NCBI GenBank assembly: GCA_949498175.1
Contig: CATDDF010000033.1
Location: forward strand, 1 to 32,267
From: Alphaproteobacteria bacterium
GTDB taxonomy: Bacteria; Pseudomonadota; Alphaproteobacteria; RS24
Length of the DNA: 32,267 nt
Direction: 5' to 3'
Both the position numbers and the translations under genes were made by a program. Positions 25,659 to 32,267 of the stretch are shown one piece after another. Under the pieces are notes generated by a model. It saw nothing but the letters and a program-made list of their open reading frames with translations, searched no databases and was not told where the DNA came from. Every line of letters begins with the position of its first letter. Position 1 is the first letter of the stretch.

Positions 25659-25667
25659 GCGCCGCCC

Positions 25668-27047
25668 CTAACGCCGCGCGATGAGCGAACCCTCATCGGT
25701 CAGCACATATAGCGTGCCATCGGCGACGACCGGCGTCACATTGACCGGCTCTTCAATATCTTGATAGGCAATAATCTCGCCACTCACCGGATTGGCCGAT
25801 GCCAAGCGCCCGTCAGACGAAGCCAGAATAACTTGCCCGCCGGCCAGCAAAGGACCGGCCCAACGAATGCGGCCATCGCGGTCTTCTTCATCTTCAAAAC
25901 TCGGCAATTGCGTGAGCCAACGCACCCGCCCCTGCTCGCGTGACAGCGAAACAAGCTGCCCTTCCAGCGACATGAGCAGCAAATAATCGCCCATCACCCA
26001 AGGCGTCTCGATAGAACCGACATCCGTCGTCCAAATGCGCTCGCCCGAGCGAATATCAATCGCCGCCGTGCGACCGCCATGGCTGGTCACGAAAACGCGG
26101 TCGCGATCAATCACCGGACGGCCAACAATGGCATTGAGTTTTGATAATGGCGTCACTTGCGTGCCGCGGCTGGTCATGCTGTCAGTCCATAGCACCGCAC
26201 CATTGACTGAGTTTAACGCCACAACTTCACCGGAATTAAACCCGGCAACGACAATTTGCTCGTTCACCGCCACACTGGTCGCACCGATAATCGTCGCCTC
26301 TTCGGTAATCGCCAAATGCTCCCAAATGCGTTCGCCCGTCTCAATATTAAAAGCTTGCAAGCGACTGTCTTGTGAGACCGCAAAGACTTGATTGCCGCGC
26401 ACGGTTGGCGCATTCGAAAACGGCACGCTGTTTTGAACACGCCAGAGAATTTCGCCAGTGTCACCATTCAATGCCATAACTTCGCCAAACCCGGTGGTCG
26501 CAATCACGCGGCCACGCCCATAAGCAACGCCGCCGCCAAAACCGTCGCGCAAATCGGCATCGACTTGGTCAGAACCCCAAAAGCGCGACCAACCGAAATT
26601 TGTGTCTTTAGCCAAAGTCGCTGCAGATTGCTGCCAAATTATCGCGCCGGACTTCATATCGGCGGCCGAGATTTTAAGGTCAGCACCAAGTGCAAAAACC
26701 TTGCCATCGGCAACAATTGGCGGCGCTTTCATCTGCTTATAACCGCCATTGCCGGTGACAAATTCAACCTTAAAACCACCATCCAGACCGTCCAATTCAA
26801 GATGATAAAAAGCATGGGTCGGAAAGCCGCCCGGATTGTTCCATTCGGCATTGCGGAAGGCCGGCAACACCTGAACGCTGGCATCGGCCAGACGCGGGTC
26901 AACGCGCAATTGCGCGTCAAAACTCAAAACTGAAATGCGATCACCGTCGAATTTTTCATCATCCGCCGCGCCACCGCAACCGATAAGAAGCGCGGCCAGC
27001 GCAAAGACAGCAAAGTGACGAACATTTCGGGTTTGGACGGGATGCAT
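25668..27047 (-). CDS. bamB: Outer-membrane assembly lipoprotein BamB (PQQ-like beta-propeller)
   Basis: A lipoprotein of the BAM complex that inserts outer-membrane proteins. The N-terminus has a lipoprotein signal ending LIGC, with Cys24 as the lipidation site. The rest is a series of beta-propeller blades with PQQ-type repeats such as VMALNGDTGEILWRVQN, LQAFNIETGERIWEH, VVALNSVNGAVLW and AAIDIRSGERIWTT. Length is 459. It starts at ATG 27047, overlapping the stop of the YfgM-like gene (TAATG), and precedes der. It works in the same pathway as surA in this window. Confidence 0.93.
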   Translation of the reverse strand: MHPVQTRNVRHFAVFALAALLIGCGGAADDEKFDGDRISVLSFDAQLRVDPRLADASVQVLPAFRNAEWNNPGGFPTHAFYHLELDGLDGGFKVEFVTGNGGYKQMKAPPIVADGKVFALGADLKISAADMKSGAIIWQQSAATLAKDTNFGWSRFWGSDQVDADLRDGFGGGVAYGRGRVIATTGFGEVMALNGDTGEILWRVQNSVPFSNAPTVRGNQVFAVSQDSRLQAFNIETGERIWEHLAITEEATIIGATSVAVNEQIVVAGFNSGEVVALNSVNGAVLWTDSMTSRGTQVTPLSKLNAIVGRPVIDRDRVFVTSHGGRTAAIDIRSGERIWTTDVGSIETPWVMGDYLLLMSLEGQLVSLSREQGRVRWLTQLPSFEDEEDRDGRIRWAGPLLAGGQVILASSDGRLASANPVSGEIIAYQDIEEPVNVTPVVADGTLYVLTDEGSLIARR

Positions 27048-27745
27048 TACTCGTCGCCTTTTTCTTCCGTCACTGCTTCGGGCAGGTCAATCAACCCACC
27101 TTTAACGGTTTGCAACATGATTTCTGCACGCGCTCGGCTCAACGAGCTAACGCCCGCGTCAGCGATTTGCCGCATCAGTAAGTCGCGCGCCTCCAAAGGT
27201 TTGTCATGCGCCGAATAGGCCAGCGCCATAACCTCGCGCGCCATCGGCAGCAAGCCATTATCCTCATCCAGCAAATCATTGAGGCGACCTTCAATATCGG
27301 CAAGCGCGCCGCCGCTATCAAGCAGCACAATCGCCGCCTGCAAAGCGGCGAAATCTTGCAAACTGCCGGGCAACGCACCGCTATCGGCCAGCGCGTCAAA
27401 CCCGCCAAGCGCATTATCATATTGGCCTTGCTCTGCCTGCTCCAAAGCGGCGGCAAACTGCGCCAGTGCGCCATAGCCATTACTTTCGGCCTCGCCAAAC
27501 GCCAACAGGCGTGCAATTTTTTGGTCGCTATCGGTTTCTGCGATTTCGGCCTGCAGCGCATCATAGCGCTCTGAGGCCGCTTCTTGCTGCCCGATGCGTA
27601 ACGCCCCATAGCCCGTCACGGCGGCAACCGATAACACAATGCCAACGGCCAATCCGATAACATAGCGGCCATATTCAGCCCATGCATCGGCCAAACGGTC
27701 GCGGCGCAAATCGGCTGTGATTTCGTCAAAAATATTGTCGTTCAC
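27047..27745 (-). CDS. YfgM-like membrane-anchored TPR-type protein
   Basis: A 232-residue protein with a short cytoplasmic N-terminus (DEITADLRRDRLADAWAEYG), one transmembrane helix at about 28-48, and a periplasmic helical, Ala/Leu-rich domain that resembles tetratricopeptide repeats. This matches the YfgM family that sits beside BamB in proteobacteria and associates with the Sec translocon and periplasmic chaperones. Placement between panB and bamB, with a TAATG overlap to bamB, supports the call. The tail is acidic (TEEKGDE). Confidence 0.85.
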   Translation of the reverse strand: MNDNIFDEITADLRRDRLADAWAEYGRYVIGLAVGIVLSVAAVTGYGALRIGQQEAASERYDALQAEIAETDSDQKIARLLAFGEAESNGYGALAQFAAALEQAEQGQYDNALGGFDALADSGALPGSLQDFAALQAAIVLLDSGGALADIEGRLNDLLDEDNGLLPMAREVMALAYSAHDKPLEARDLLMRQIADAGVSSLSRARAEIMLQTVKGGLIDLPEAVTEEKGDE

Positions 27746-27758
27746 GGCGGTTCTCCAA

Positions 27759-28586
27759 CTACTCCGACTCTTCTTTTAGAGCATAAGTGTGTTTTTGTTC
27801 AGGAAATTTGCGCGCCCGCACATCATTGGCATATGCCTCGGCGGCATCCGCAATTTGCTGACCTAACGTTGCGAATTCCTTTACGAATTTCGGCACTGAA
27901 GGCGAAAGACCCAACATATCTTCGGTCACCAAAATCTGCCCATCGCAACCGGCTGATGCGCCAATGCCGATAGTCGGCACATTAATGGCTGTGGAAATTT
28001 TGTCGGCCAAAGGTGCGGCCATGCCTTCCAGCACAATGGCAAAAGCACCGGCATCGGCCAAAGCTTGCGCATCGCGTTCGATTTGCGGCCAGTCATCTTT
28101 ACTGCGCCCTTGCGTTTTGAAGCCGCCCATCACATTGACGTTTTGCGGCGTCAGACCGATATGCCCCATCACCGGAATACCGCGCTGAGTCAGATGATGC
28201 ACCGTCTCAGCCATGCGCTCTCCACCCTCCAACTTAACTGCCTGACAGCCGGTTTCTTTCATGGTGCGTGCCGCATTGTGAAAGGCATGGGCGCGGCTTT
28301 CTTCATAAGTACCAAACGGCATATCTACCACCACCAAAGCGGAATCTGAGCCGCGCACGACGGCCGCGCCATGCGCAATCATCATATCCAACGTCACACC
28401 GAGCGTATTTTCCATGCCATACATAACCATGCCGAGACTGTCGCCGACCAGCAGCACGTCAACATGCGGGTCAATCAGCGCCGCCGTATGGGCATGATAA
28501 GAGGTCAGGCAAACAATTGGCTCTTGGCGTTTGCGCGCCAATATTTCCGGCACGGTTAAACGCGCGCTGCGCTTTTGAACGGACAT
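27759..28586 (-). CDS. panB: 3-methyl-2-oxobutanoate hydroxymethyltransferase
   Basis: First committed step of pantothenate synthesis: adds a hydroxymethyl group from 5,10-methylene-tetrahydrofolate to 2-oxoisovalerate. The start used is ATG 28586 ([16 protein letters not shown]), with GGAG six bases upstream; the TTG four codons earlier is less likely. It has 275 residues. Family motifs are [11 protein letters not shown] with the Mg-binding Asp, [27 protein letters not shown] and [15 protein letters not shown]. It begins the panB, YfgM-like, bamB, der group. Confidence 0.96.
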   Translation of the reverse strand: MSVQKRSARLTVPEILARKRQEPIVCLTSYHAHTAALIDPHVDVLLVGDSLGMVMYGMENTLGVTLDMMIAHGAAVVRGSDSALVVVDMPFGTYEESRAHAFHNAARTMKETGCQAVKLEGGERMAETVHHLTQRGIPVMGHIGLTPQNVNVMGGFKTQGRSKDDWPQIERDAQALADAGAFAIVLEGMAAPLADKISTAINVPTIGIGASAGCDGQILVTEDMLGLSPSVPKFVKEFATLGQQIADAAEAYANDVRARKFPEQKHTYALKEESE

Positions 28587-28615
28587 CCCCGTCTCCAATC
28601 CATTAACTGGCGCGG

Positions 28616-28644
28616 AAACTAGCCGAATTAGGCCTTCATGGCAA
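28616..28644 (-). promoter_or_regulatory. Candidate promoter upstream of panB
   Basis: On the minus strand TTGCCA (28644-28639) and TAGTTT (28621-28616) are separated by 17 bases. The -35 matches five of six positions but the -10 only three. It falls in the 71-base gap between the SDR stop and panB, where a promoter for the panB-to-der group would be expected. The match is weak. Confidence 0.3.
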
Positions 28645-28657
28645 TGAATTCAACGTT

Positions 28658-29614
28658 TTAGGAAGCCAATTTAATGGCAACGGAAGCACCGAGATTGGCG
28701 GTCATTTCATGGCATCGCGCCCATAGCCGCGCCGCCGCCTCATCATTGGTGGCGGGGTCGGCATTATCAAGCTCACATTCGCCATGCACATTATGATAAT
28801 AGCTGCCATGCGAGAGGTCTTGTTGCCCGGCGCACATGAGGGTGGTTTGCGCCCCCTCAAACGGAGATATGCAGAAAAACTTACTCAACCAACCGCTGAT
28901 AGGAATACCGCGCCGCAAATCTGTGGCGATCGTTCCGGGATGCACAATAAAAACATTGTAATGCGGATGCCGCTTTTGCAACTCGCGGGCAATCCAAAAA
29001 TTGCCAAGTTTTGAGCGGCTATAGGCGCGCGATGCCCCCATTTGCGAACGCCAATGATAATTTGACGAACAGCCCCGCGCCTTCACATAAACATCGTCAG
29101 TGAGCACAATGATGCGGGCATGAGGCGCCAGCGCTTCGGCCATTAAAATGCGCCGTAAGGCAAAATGGCCCAGCACATTGGTACCGAAATGAATCTCATG
29201 CCCCTGTTCGGTTTCGCCATAACGGCGCGCACGAATGGCTGCGTTTTCCACCAGAATATCGATTTTGCGGCCCTGCAAATGATGCTTTACCGCTTGCGCA
29301 GCCGCCATAACACTATCCAAATCGGCCAAATCGCACTCAATCAGAGTGATTTTTGCGCTGTCAAAGCCCTCATCAATGAAATGTCGGCGCGCCTGTTCGG
29401 CCTTTTCAACATTGCGGCACATCATGAAAATTGAAGCACCACGCTGCAGTAAGCCGCGCGCTGATTGCTTACCGATACCGTCATTGGCACCGGTAATTAC
29501 CGCCCATTTCCCATCGAGACGAGGCAAATCAGGGCATTTTGCAATGTGTCGCCGCTGGCCGAATATGCCATGTTGTATTCGCTTCAGCGGACGAGGCGAT
29601 AAGCGCGCAATCAT
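28658..29614 (-). CDS. Short-chain dehydrogenase (retinol dehydrogenase-like) with altered active site
   Basis: A 318-residue SDR starting at ATG 29614 after GGAGAATAT. A basic 35-residue N-terminal extension precedes TGANDGIG (41-48). The family's NNAG is ENAA (123-126). Asn146 and the Tyr198-Lys202 pair (AYSRSKLG) are present. Where most members have VSS with the catalytic Ser, this protein has LTD (171-173), so Ser is replaced by Asp or shifted to Thr172. HPGTIATDLRR resembles retinol dehydrogenase and WW-domain oxidoreductase-like members. It may have changed chemistry or be a non-catalytic cofactor binder. Substrate unknown. Confidence 0.85.
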   Translation of the reverse strand: MIARLSPRPLKRIQHGIFGQRRHIAKCPDLPRLDGKWAVITGANDGIGKQSARGLLQRGASIFMMCRNVEKAEQARRHFIDEGFDSAKITLIECDLADLDSVMAAAQAVKHHLQGRKIDILVENAAIRARRYGETEQGHEIHFGTNVLGHFALRRILMAEALAPHARIIVLTDDVYVKARGCSSNYHWRSQMGASRAYSRSKLGNFWIARELQKRHPHYNVFIVHPGTIATDLRRGIPISGWLSKFFCISPFEGAQTTLMCAGQQDLSHGSYYHNVHGECELDNADPATNDEAAARLWARCHEMTANLGASVAIKLAS

Positions 29615-29673
29615 ATATTCTCCATTGATTGTATAATTTACGCAGCAAATGGCACATTGGATGTCGAAAACCG

Positions 29674-30006
29674 CTAATTTGTCGGCATTTTTGCGAAACT
29701 ATTGACCAAAATCACACCCGCGACAATCAGCATTAATCCCAGCACAGCCTGCCAGTTAAGGCTTTGATTGAGCAGAAAATAGCTGAGCAGCGCGACGGTG
29801 AACACGCCAAGCCCGCTCCATGTGGCATAAACCACACCAAGCGGAATATGTCCGAGGGTGAAGGTCATAAAATAAAATGATGCTGTGTAAAAAACCACCA
29901 AGCCGACGCTGGGCAGCGGCTTGGTAAAATTCTCGGTAAACGGCAGCAGCATGGTGCCACTGACTTCCAGCACAATCGCCCCGAACAAATATACATATGG
30001 GTTCAT
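29674..30006 (-). CDS. Small multidrug resistance (SMR/EmrE) family transporter
   Basis: A 110-residue protein with four hydrophobic helices, the standard SMR size. The membrane-embedded proton and substrate site is the Glu in AIVLEVSGT (residue 14), matching EmrE Glu14. The helix-2/3 region has YTASFYFMTFTLGHIPLGVVYATWSGLG, close to the family signature, and the last helix has LMLIVAGVILVN. It overlaps the DM13 gene by ATGA. Substrates may be cationic compounds or guanidinium; the sequence does not distinguish these. Confidence 0.92.
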   Translation of the reverse strand: MNPYVYLFGAIVLEVSGTMLLPFTENFTKPLPSVGLVVFYTASFYFMTFTLGHIPLGVVYATWSGLGVFTVALLSYFLLNQSLNWQAVLGLMLIVAGVILVNSFAKMPTN

Positions 30007-30509
30007 TTTGCTTCCAACCGCCCTGCCGTGATAAACTCGCTAAAACGTTTACACCATATGATAATGGCAGGATACTGCGTTGGGTCAATCGACATCGGAA
30101 CATCGACACGGAAATTGTCAAAACCGGTAATATCGGCGACCCGCACCGATTGCGCCTTAATGGCCAGAAATTCTGCCTCATCCTCAACATATTGCGGCGT
30201 CAGGTAAAGCTTGTAATCCGGGCCGGGCGAAAGCTCCCCGTCCAGCGTGAAATAATACTGCCCGCCTTCGCGCGTCAAATGCAGCGCCCCCTCGCCCCAA
30301 TGAAAACCGTCACTGCCTTTCAAATTTTTGCGAAAAGTCGCGCTGATCATCGCCTCGGATTTCGCCGCCGCGACCACCGCATCACTCGCACCCTCGCTGG
30401 CCACCAATATCGGCAAGTAATATGTGCCCAGTCCGAAACCGACCGGCAGCGCAACTAGGCCGCCCAGCACAAAGCCGATGAGCAGTGAGATGTTGAGATA
30501 TTTTTTCAT
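30003..30509 (-). CDS. DM13-domain protein with N-terminal membrane anchor
   Basis: A 168-residue protein. Residues about 7-30 form a transmembrane helix or uncleaved signal anchor (ISLLIGFVLGGLVALPVGFG). The C-terminal two-thirds is a DM13 domain: GFHWGEGALHLT, DYKLYLTP and the diagnostic YPAIIIWCKRFSEF with its conserved Cys. DM13 has been proposed to take part in electron transfer in animals and bacteria, but this is not proven. It would face the periplasm. The overlap with the SMR gene (ATGA) links the two. Confidence 0.88.
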   Translation of the reverse strand: MKKYLNISLLIGFVLGGLVALPVGFGLGTYYLPILVASEGASDAVVAAAKSEAMISATFRKNLKGSDGFHWGEGALHLTREGGQYYFTLDGELSPGPDYKLYLTPQYVEDEAEFLAIKAQSVRVADITGFDNFRVDVPMSIDPTQYPAIIIWCKRFSEFITAGRLEAK

Positions 30510-30527
30510 GATTTTTCCTCTCGCGCC

Positions 30528-30971
30528 TTATCCGACATCTTTTTTTGAAAGCGCCAGAAACGCTTTCCAAGTGTCGTCCATTTGCGGCTTCCATTTTTCC
30601 ATCAACGGCGTGGTTGCCTCGGCTTCAGCCACACCTTTAAAAGTGAGATATTTCAACATGAAAGCCGAAACCCGCGCATTGACCTGGCAATGCACTAAAA
30701 TTTTCTTGTCTTCCAGCGCATCCATAATGCCGATAAAGGTTTTGAGGTGGTCGGCAGTCGGCGCTTCCCACGGCACCGGCAGATGAAAATAGCTCATGCC
30801 CGCCTTGCTGACCAAACTGCCCTCTTCGGCAATCGCATCATCGGCATCATGCATGGCAAGATTGATGACCACCTGATAGCCTTCTGCCGCAATAGTGGGG
30901 AAATCTTGCGGTTTGGGATGACCGGCCGTGCCGATGCGCGGGGTGATTTGATGAAAGTTCAACAGCTCCAT
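30528..30971 (-). CDS. Protein tyrosine phosphatase-like protein (CX4R loop)
   Basis: A 147-residue cytosolic protein. It starts with MELLNFHQITPRIGTAGHP, has a DSP-like beta-alpha core (YQVVINLAM), and carries the loop ILVHCQVNARVSAF at residues 91-104. Cys95 and Arg100 match the phosphatase nucleophile and phosphate-binding Arg. However, only four residues separate them instead of the five of HCX5R, a variant I associate with the 'PTP family protein' group of proteobacteria. Asp residues upstream (TADHLKTF) could act as general acid. Catalysis is unproven. Confidence 0.78.
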   Translation of the reverse strand: MELLNFHQITPRIGTAGHPKPQDFPTIAAEGYQVVINLAMHDADDAIAEEGSLVSKAGMSYFHLPVPWEAPTADHLKTFIGIMDALEDKKILVHCQVNARVSAFMLKYLTFKGVAEAEATTPLMEKWKPQMDDTWKAFLALSKKDVG

Positions 30972-30997
30972 AAGCCGCTCCGTTTTTCTTATTCAAG

Positions 30998-31357
30998 CTA
31001 GAGTATATTCACCCCAAAGCGCTCGTAAAGCAGATTGAACAGATAGACCAAGAGCGCGGTCAACAAAATACTGGCAAAAAAAGCAGGCCAAAAGCCGAAT
31101 TTTGTGATGATGAAAGGCAGCGCGAAAAACAGCGGCAAGGTCGGCAGCACGAAATACATGGTGAAGCCGACATGACGGGCTATTTTATCGTCACCCGCAC
31201 CTTCAAAATACATCCATAGCAGAATGAGAAATGTCGTGGTCGGCAGAGCGGCAATCAACCCGCCCCATTTATCGCTGAATTTGGCGACCTCGGTCACCAC
31301 GGCGATAACCAAAGCCGAGACAAATATTTTGGTCAGAAAATAGGCGGTGGCAGACAT
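30998..31357 (-). CDS. DUF3147-type small membrane protein
   Basis: A 119-residue protein with four predicted transmembrane helices (about 5-24, 31-50, 63-83 and 88-110). The conserved segment KWGGLIAALPTTTFLILLWMYFEG is typical of proteins annotated DUF3147. The start used is ATG 31357 with GGAG six bases upstream; a TTG four codons earlier is possible. Function is unknown. It lies 26 bases upstream of the phosphatase-like gene and downstream of another small membrane protein, in one co-directional group. Confidence 0.75.
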   Translation of the reverse strand: MSATAYFLTKIFVSALVIAVVTEVAKFSDKWGGLIAALPTTTFLILLWMYFEGAGDDKIARHVGFTMYFVLPTLPLFFALPFIITKFGFWPAFFASILLTALLVYLFNLLYERFGVNIL

Positions 31358-31407
31358 GGCTTTCTCCAAAACGGTTTAGAGAAGTTCAAATGAGCAGCGA
31401 CGACGTG

Positions 31408-31668
31408 TCAAGCCTCCTGCCCTTGCGCGGCGCGCCAATTACCGACCGCGCCTTTCAATTCAATGGCCAACCAGACCGGAAGGCATAGCACCAGCCACCA
31501 CATTTCCGTGACGATCACCAAAAAAGTGGCGGGCGCGAAACCGGCCAAGCCGAGGGCAAAGCCGTAAAACCGAATTTTTGCACTTTGGCTTGTCAGCAAA
31601 TACAGCGCCACAAAATCAATCGTTTGATCGAGAATTTGCGCGCCATTGAACAGATTGACCTCAAACAT
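31408..31668 (-). CDS. Hypothetical small membrane protein
   Basis: An 86-residue product from ATG 31668, preceded by a strong AAGGAGG site. Two or three hydrophobic stretches are visible: IDFVALYLLTS, FYGFALGLAGFAPATFLVIV and MWWLVLCLPVWLAIEL. The C-terminus is short and hydrophilic. No family is recognised. It is the first gene left of the guaA-like att sequence and so is probably the original chromosomal neighbour downstream of guaA. It starts only 45 bases past the att sequence. Confidence 0.7.
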   Translation of the reverse strand: MFEVNLFNGAQILDQTIDFVALYLLTSQSAKIRFYGFALGLAGFAPATFLVIVTEMWWLVLCLPVWLAIELKGAVGNWRAAQGQEA

Positions 31669-31713
31669 GTGCGCCTCCTTATTATTTTTTTGGCTTGGCT
31701 TATTTAAGAGCGT

Positions 31714-31734
31714 TTACTCCCACTCAATCGTGCC
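31714..31734 (-). mobile_element. Probable att site: duplicated 3' end of guaA
   Basis: Read on the minus strand, these 21 bases encode GTIEWE and TAA, the near-universal C-terminus of GMP synthase. The upstream codons (MTSPQNF) and then the end of a methyltransferase gene are not guaA. An isolated guaA 3' end is what remains at the distal junction when an element integrates into guaA, a known hotspot for genomic islands. The element would lie to the right, between here and an intact guaA. No integrase is inside the window, so this remains an inference. Confidence 0.65.
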
Positions 31735-31746
31735 GAAATTTTGAGG

Positions 31747-31784
31747 TGATGTCATGAATGCCGTTATTCCTCGATTGATGTCAT
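31747..31784. repeat. Two direct copies of TGATGTCAT beside the att site
   Basis: The 9-base sequence TGATGTCAT occurs at 31747-31755 and 31776-31784, starts 29 bases apart, in the non-coding stretch between the methyltransferase stop and the guaA-like sequence. Short direct repeats at this position could be arm-type sites for an integrase or excisionase. Two copies alone are weak evidence. Confidence 0.35.
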
Positions 31785-31792
31785 AAGCGAAA

Positions 31793-32267
31793 TCACGCTT
31801 CTCTTTCGAAAAAGTAAAAATCGGCAAAGCTTGTATTTTTTTGGTCATTTTTATCAAAGGGAAATTTATTGTCGATTTTTTGAACAAACTTAAAGGACTT
31901 GGCGTTTTGACTAACCCAATCAGTAAATCTTCTATGTCTGACGTGTGAAGCTCCAAGGGCATTATCGTCCTCTTTATTGGATGCATAAACAATGACATAT
32001 CGGGTCGAAGACTGAAACAAGTCTTGCATGTAACGTTCATAGACTGCGTCTTCCACCAAATGATAAATCACATCGAGAGACAGGGTCAAATCGCCTTTTA
32101 AATCGTCACGCTCACCAACAACAAAAAACTCTTTGTTTTCATCCATATTGAATAGCTGTGAACATAATTTTACGGCCTCAACTGATACATCAACACCAAT
32201 ATAAGATGGATATTCAGCCAATGTGAGTTGATTGCCGTCTCCGCAACCAAACTCAATTACCGTATCA
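31793..32267 (-). CDS. Class I SAM-dependent methyltransferase, 5' end outside window
   Basis: The frame is open to the right edge, so the N-terminus is missing; 157 codons are visible. The edge residues DTVIEFGCGDGNQLTLAEYP contain SAM-binding motif I (EFGCGDG). YIGVDVS follows as the acidic ribose-binding strand, and TLSLDVIYHLVED as the post-motif region. SFADFYFFEREA ends the protein. Such enzymes often occur among polysaccharide or glycan biosynthesis genes, but no such neighbour is visible. The DNA is clearly more AT-rich than the core genes, consistent with a transferred element to the right of the guaA-like att site. Confidence 0.85.
   Translation of the reverse strand, partial: DTVIEFGCGDGNQLTLAEYPSYIGVDVSVEAVKLCSQLFNMDENKEFFVVGERDDLKGDLTLSLDVIYHLVEDAVYERYMQDLFQSSTRYVIVYASNKEDDNALGASHVRHRRFTDWVSQNAKSFKFVQKIDNKFPFDKNDQKNTSFADFYFFEREA

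Noticed and set aside
31714-32040. 108-codon minus-strand frame ending in the GTIEWE sequence
   Set aside because: Most of it overlaps the methyltransferase in another frame. Only the last codons resemble guaA, so it is not a gene; the guaA-like end is reported separately as an att site.
1-32267. tRNA, rRNA, CRISPR arrays, insertion sequences
   Set aside because: No cloverleaf, rRNA motif, regular spaced repeat or transposase was found on reading both strands.

Overview
The window is chromosomal DNA from an alphaproteobacterium, with moderate GC and almost no non-coding space. The evidence is gene order: divergent (holC-pepA)/(surA-rsmA), gmk-mltG-fabF-acpP-fabG-fabD, rpsF-rpsR-DUF2232-rplI-dnaB-alr, radA-cvpA-purF-SDR and panB-(YfgM-like)-bamB-der are all arranged as in that class. 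The species cannot be named from the sequence. No tRNA, rRNA, CRISPR array or intact insertion sequence was seen.

Layout. 1-710 (+): end of purM and purN. 692-1230 (-): ndk with its own terminator and a good sigma70-type promoter. 1232-1860 (-): a small AT-rich insert with a TTG-started 73-aa protein and a coiled-coil/membrane protein broken by an in-frame TAA. 1920-3865 (-): pepA then holC. 3999-7146 (+): surA, rsmA and a zinc alcohol dehydrogenase; the lptF-lptG-lptD block and pdxA that usually sit here are missing. 7158-12171 (-): fatty-acid synthesis and cell-wall operon read fabD, fabG, acpP, fabF, mltG, gmk. 12351-14764 (+): S6-S18-membrane protein-L9 operon with a structured leader and a strong terminator. 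14802-23298 (+): dnaB, alr, mlaE, mlaF, radA, cvpA, purF and an SDR, mostly overlapping or within a few bases. 23370-23594 (-): a small zinc-ribbon protein. 23712-24228 (+): a clear promoter and two small unknown genes. 24225-31668 (-): a long co-directional run of an 86-aa membrane protein, a DUF3147-type protein, a phosphatase-like protein, a DM13 protein, an SMR transporter, an SDR, panB, a YfgM-like protein, bamB and der. 31714-32267: the edge of a probable integrated element.

How the genes work together. Most of the window is core information processing and envelope biogenesis: purine synthesis (purM, purN, purF, plus gmk and ndk for nucleotide phosphorylation), replication and repair (holC, dnaB, radA), ribosome (S6, S18, L9, rsmA, der), fatty-acid elongation (fabD, fabG, acpP, fabF), peptidoglycan (mltG, alr) and outer-membrane assembly (surA, bamB, mlaE, mlaF).

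The most interesting signals lie outside the core genes. A 21-base copy of the guaA 3' end (codons for GTIEWE and stop) at 31714-31734 sits directly beside an AT-rich methyltransferase gene and looks like the att site of a genomic island that continues to the right. A TAA codon splits an otherwise continuous coiled-coil/membrane gene at 1232-1621. The leaders of rpsF and of the divergent fabD can each fold in two mutually exclusive ways, one of which hides the ribosome binding site.
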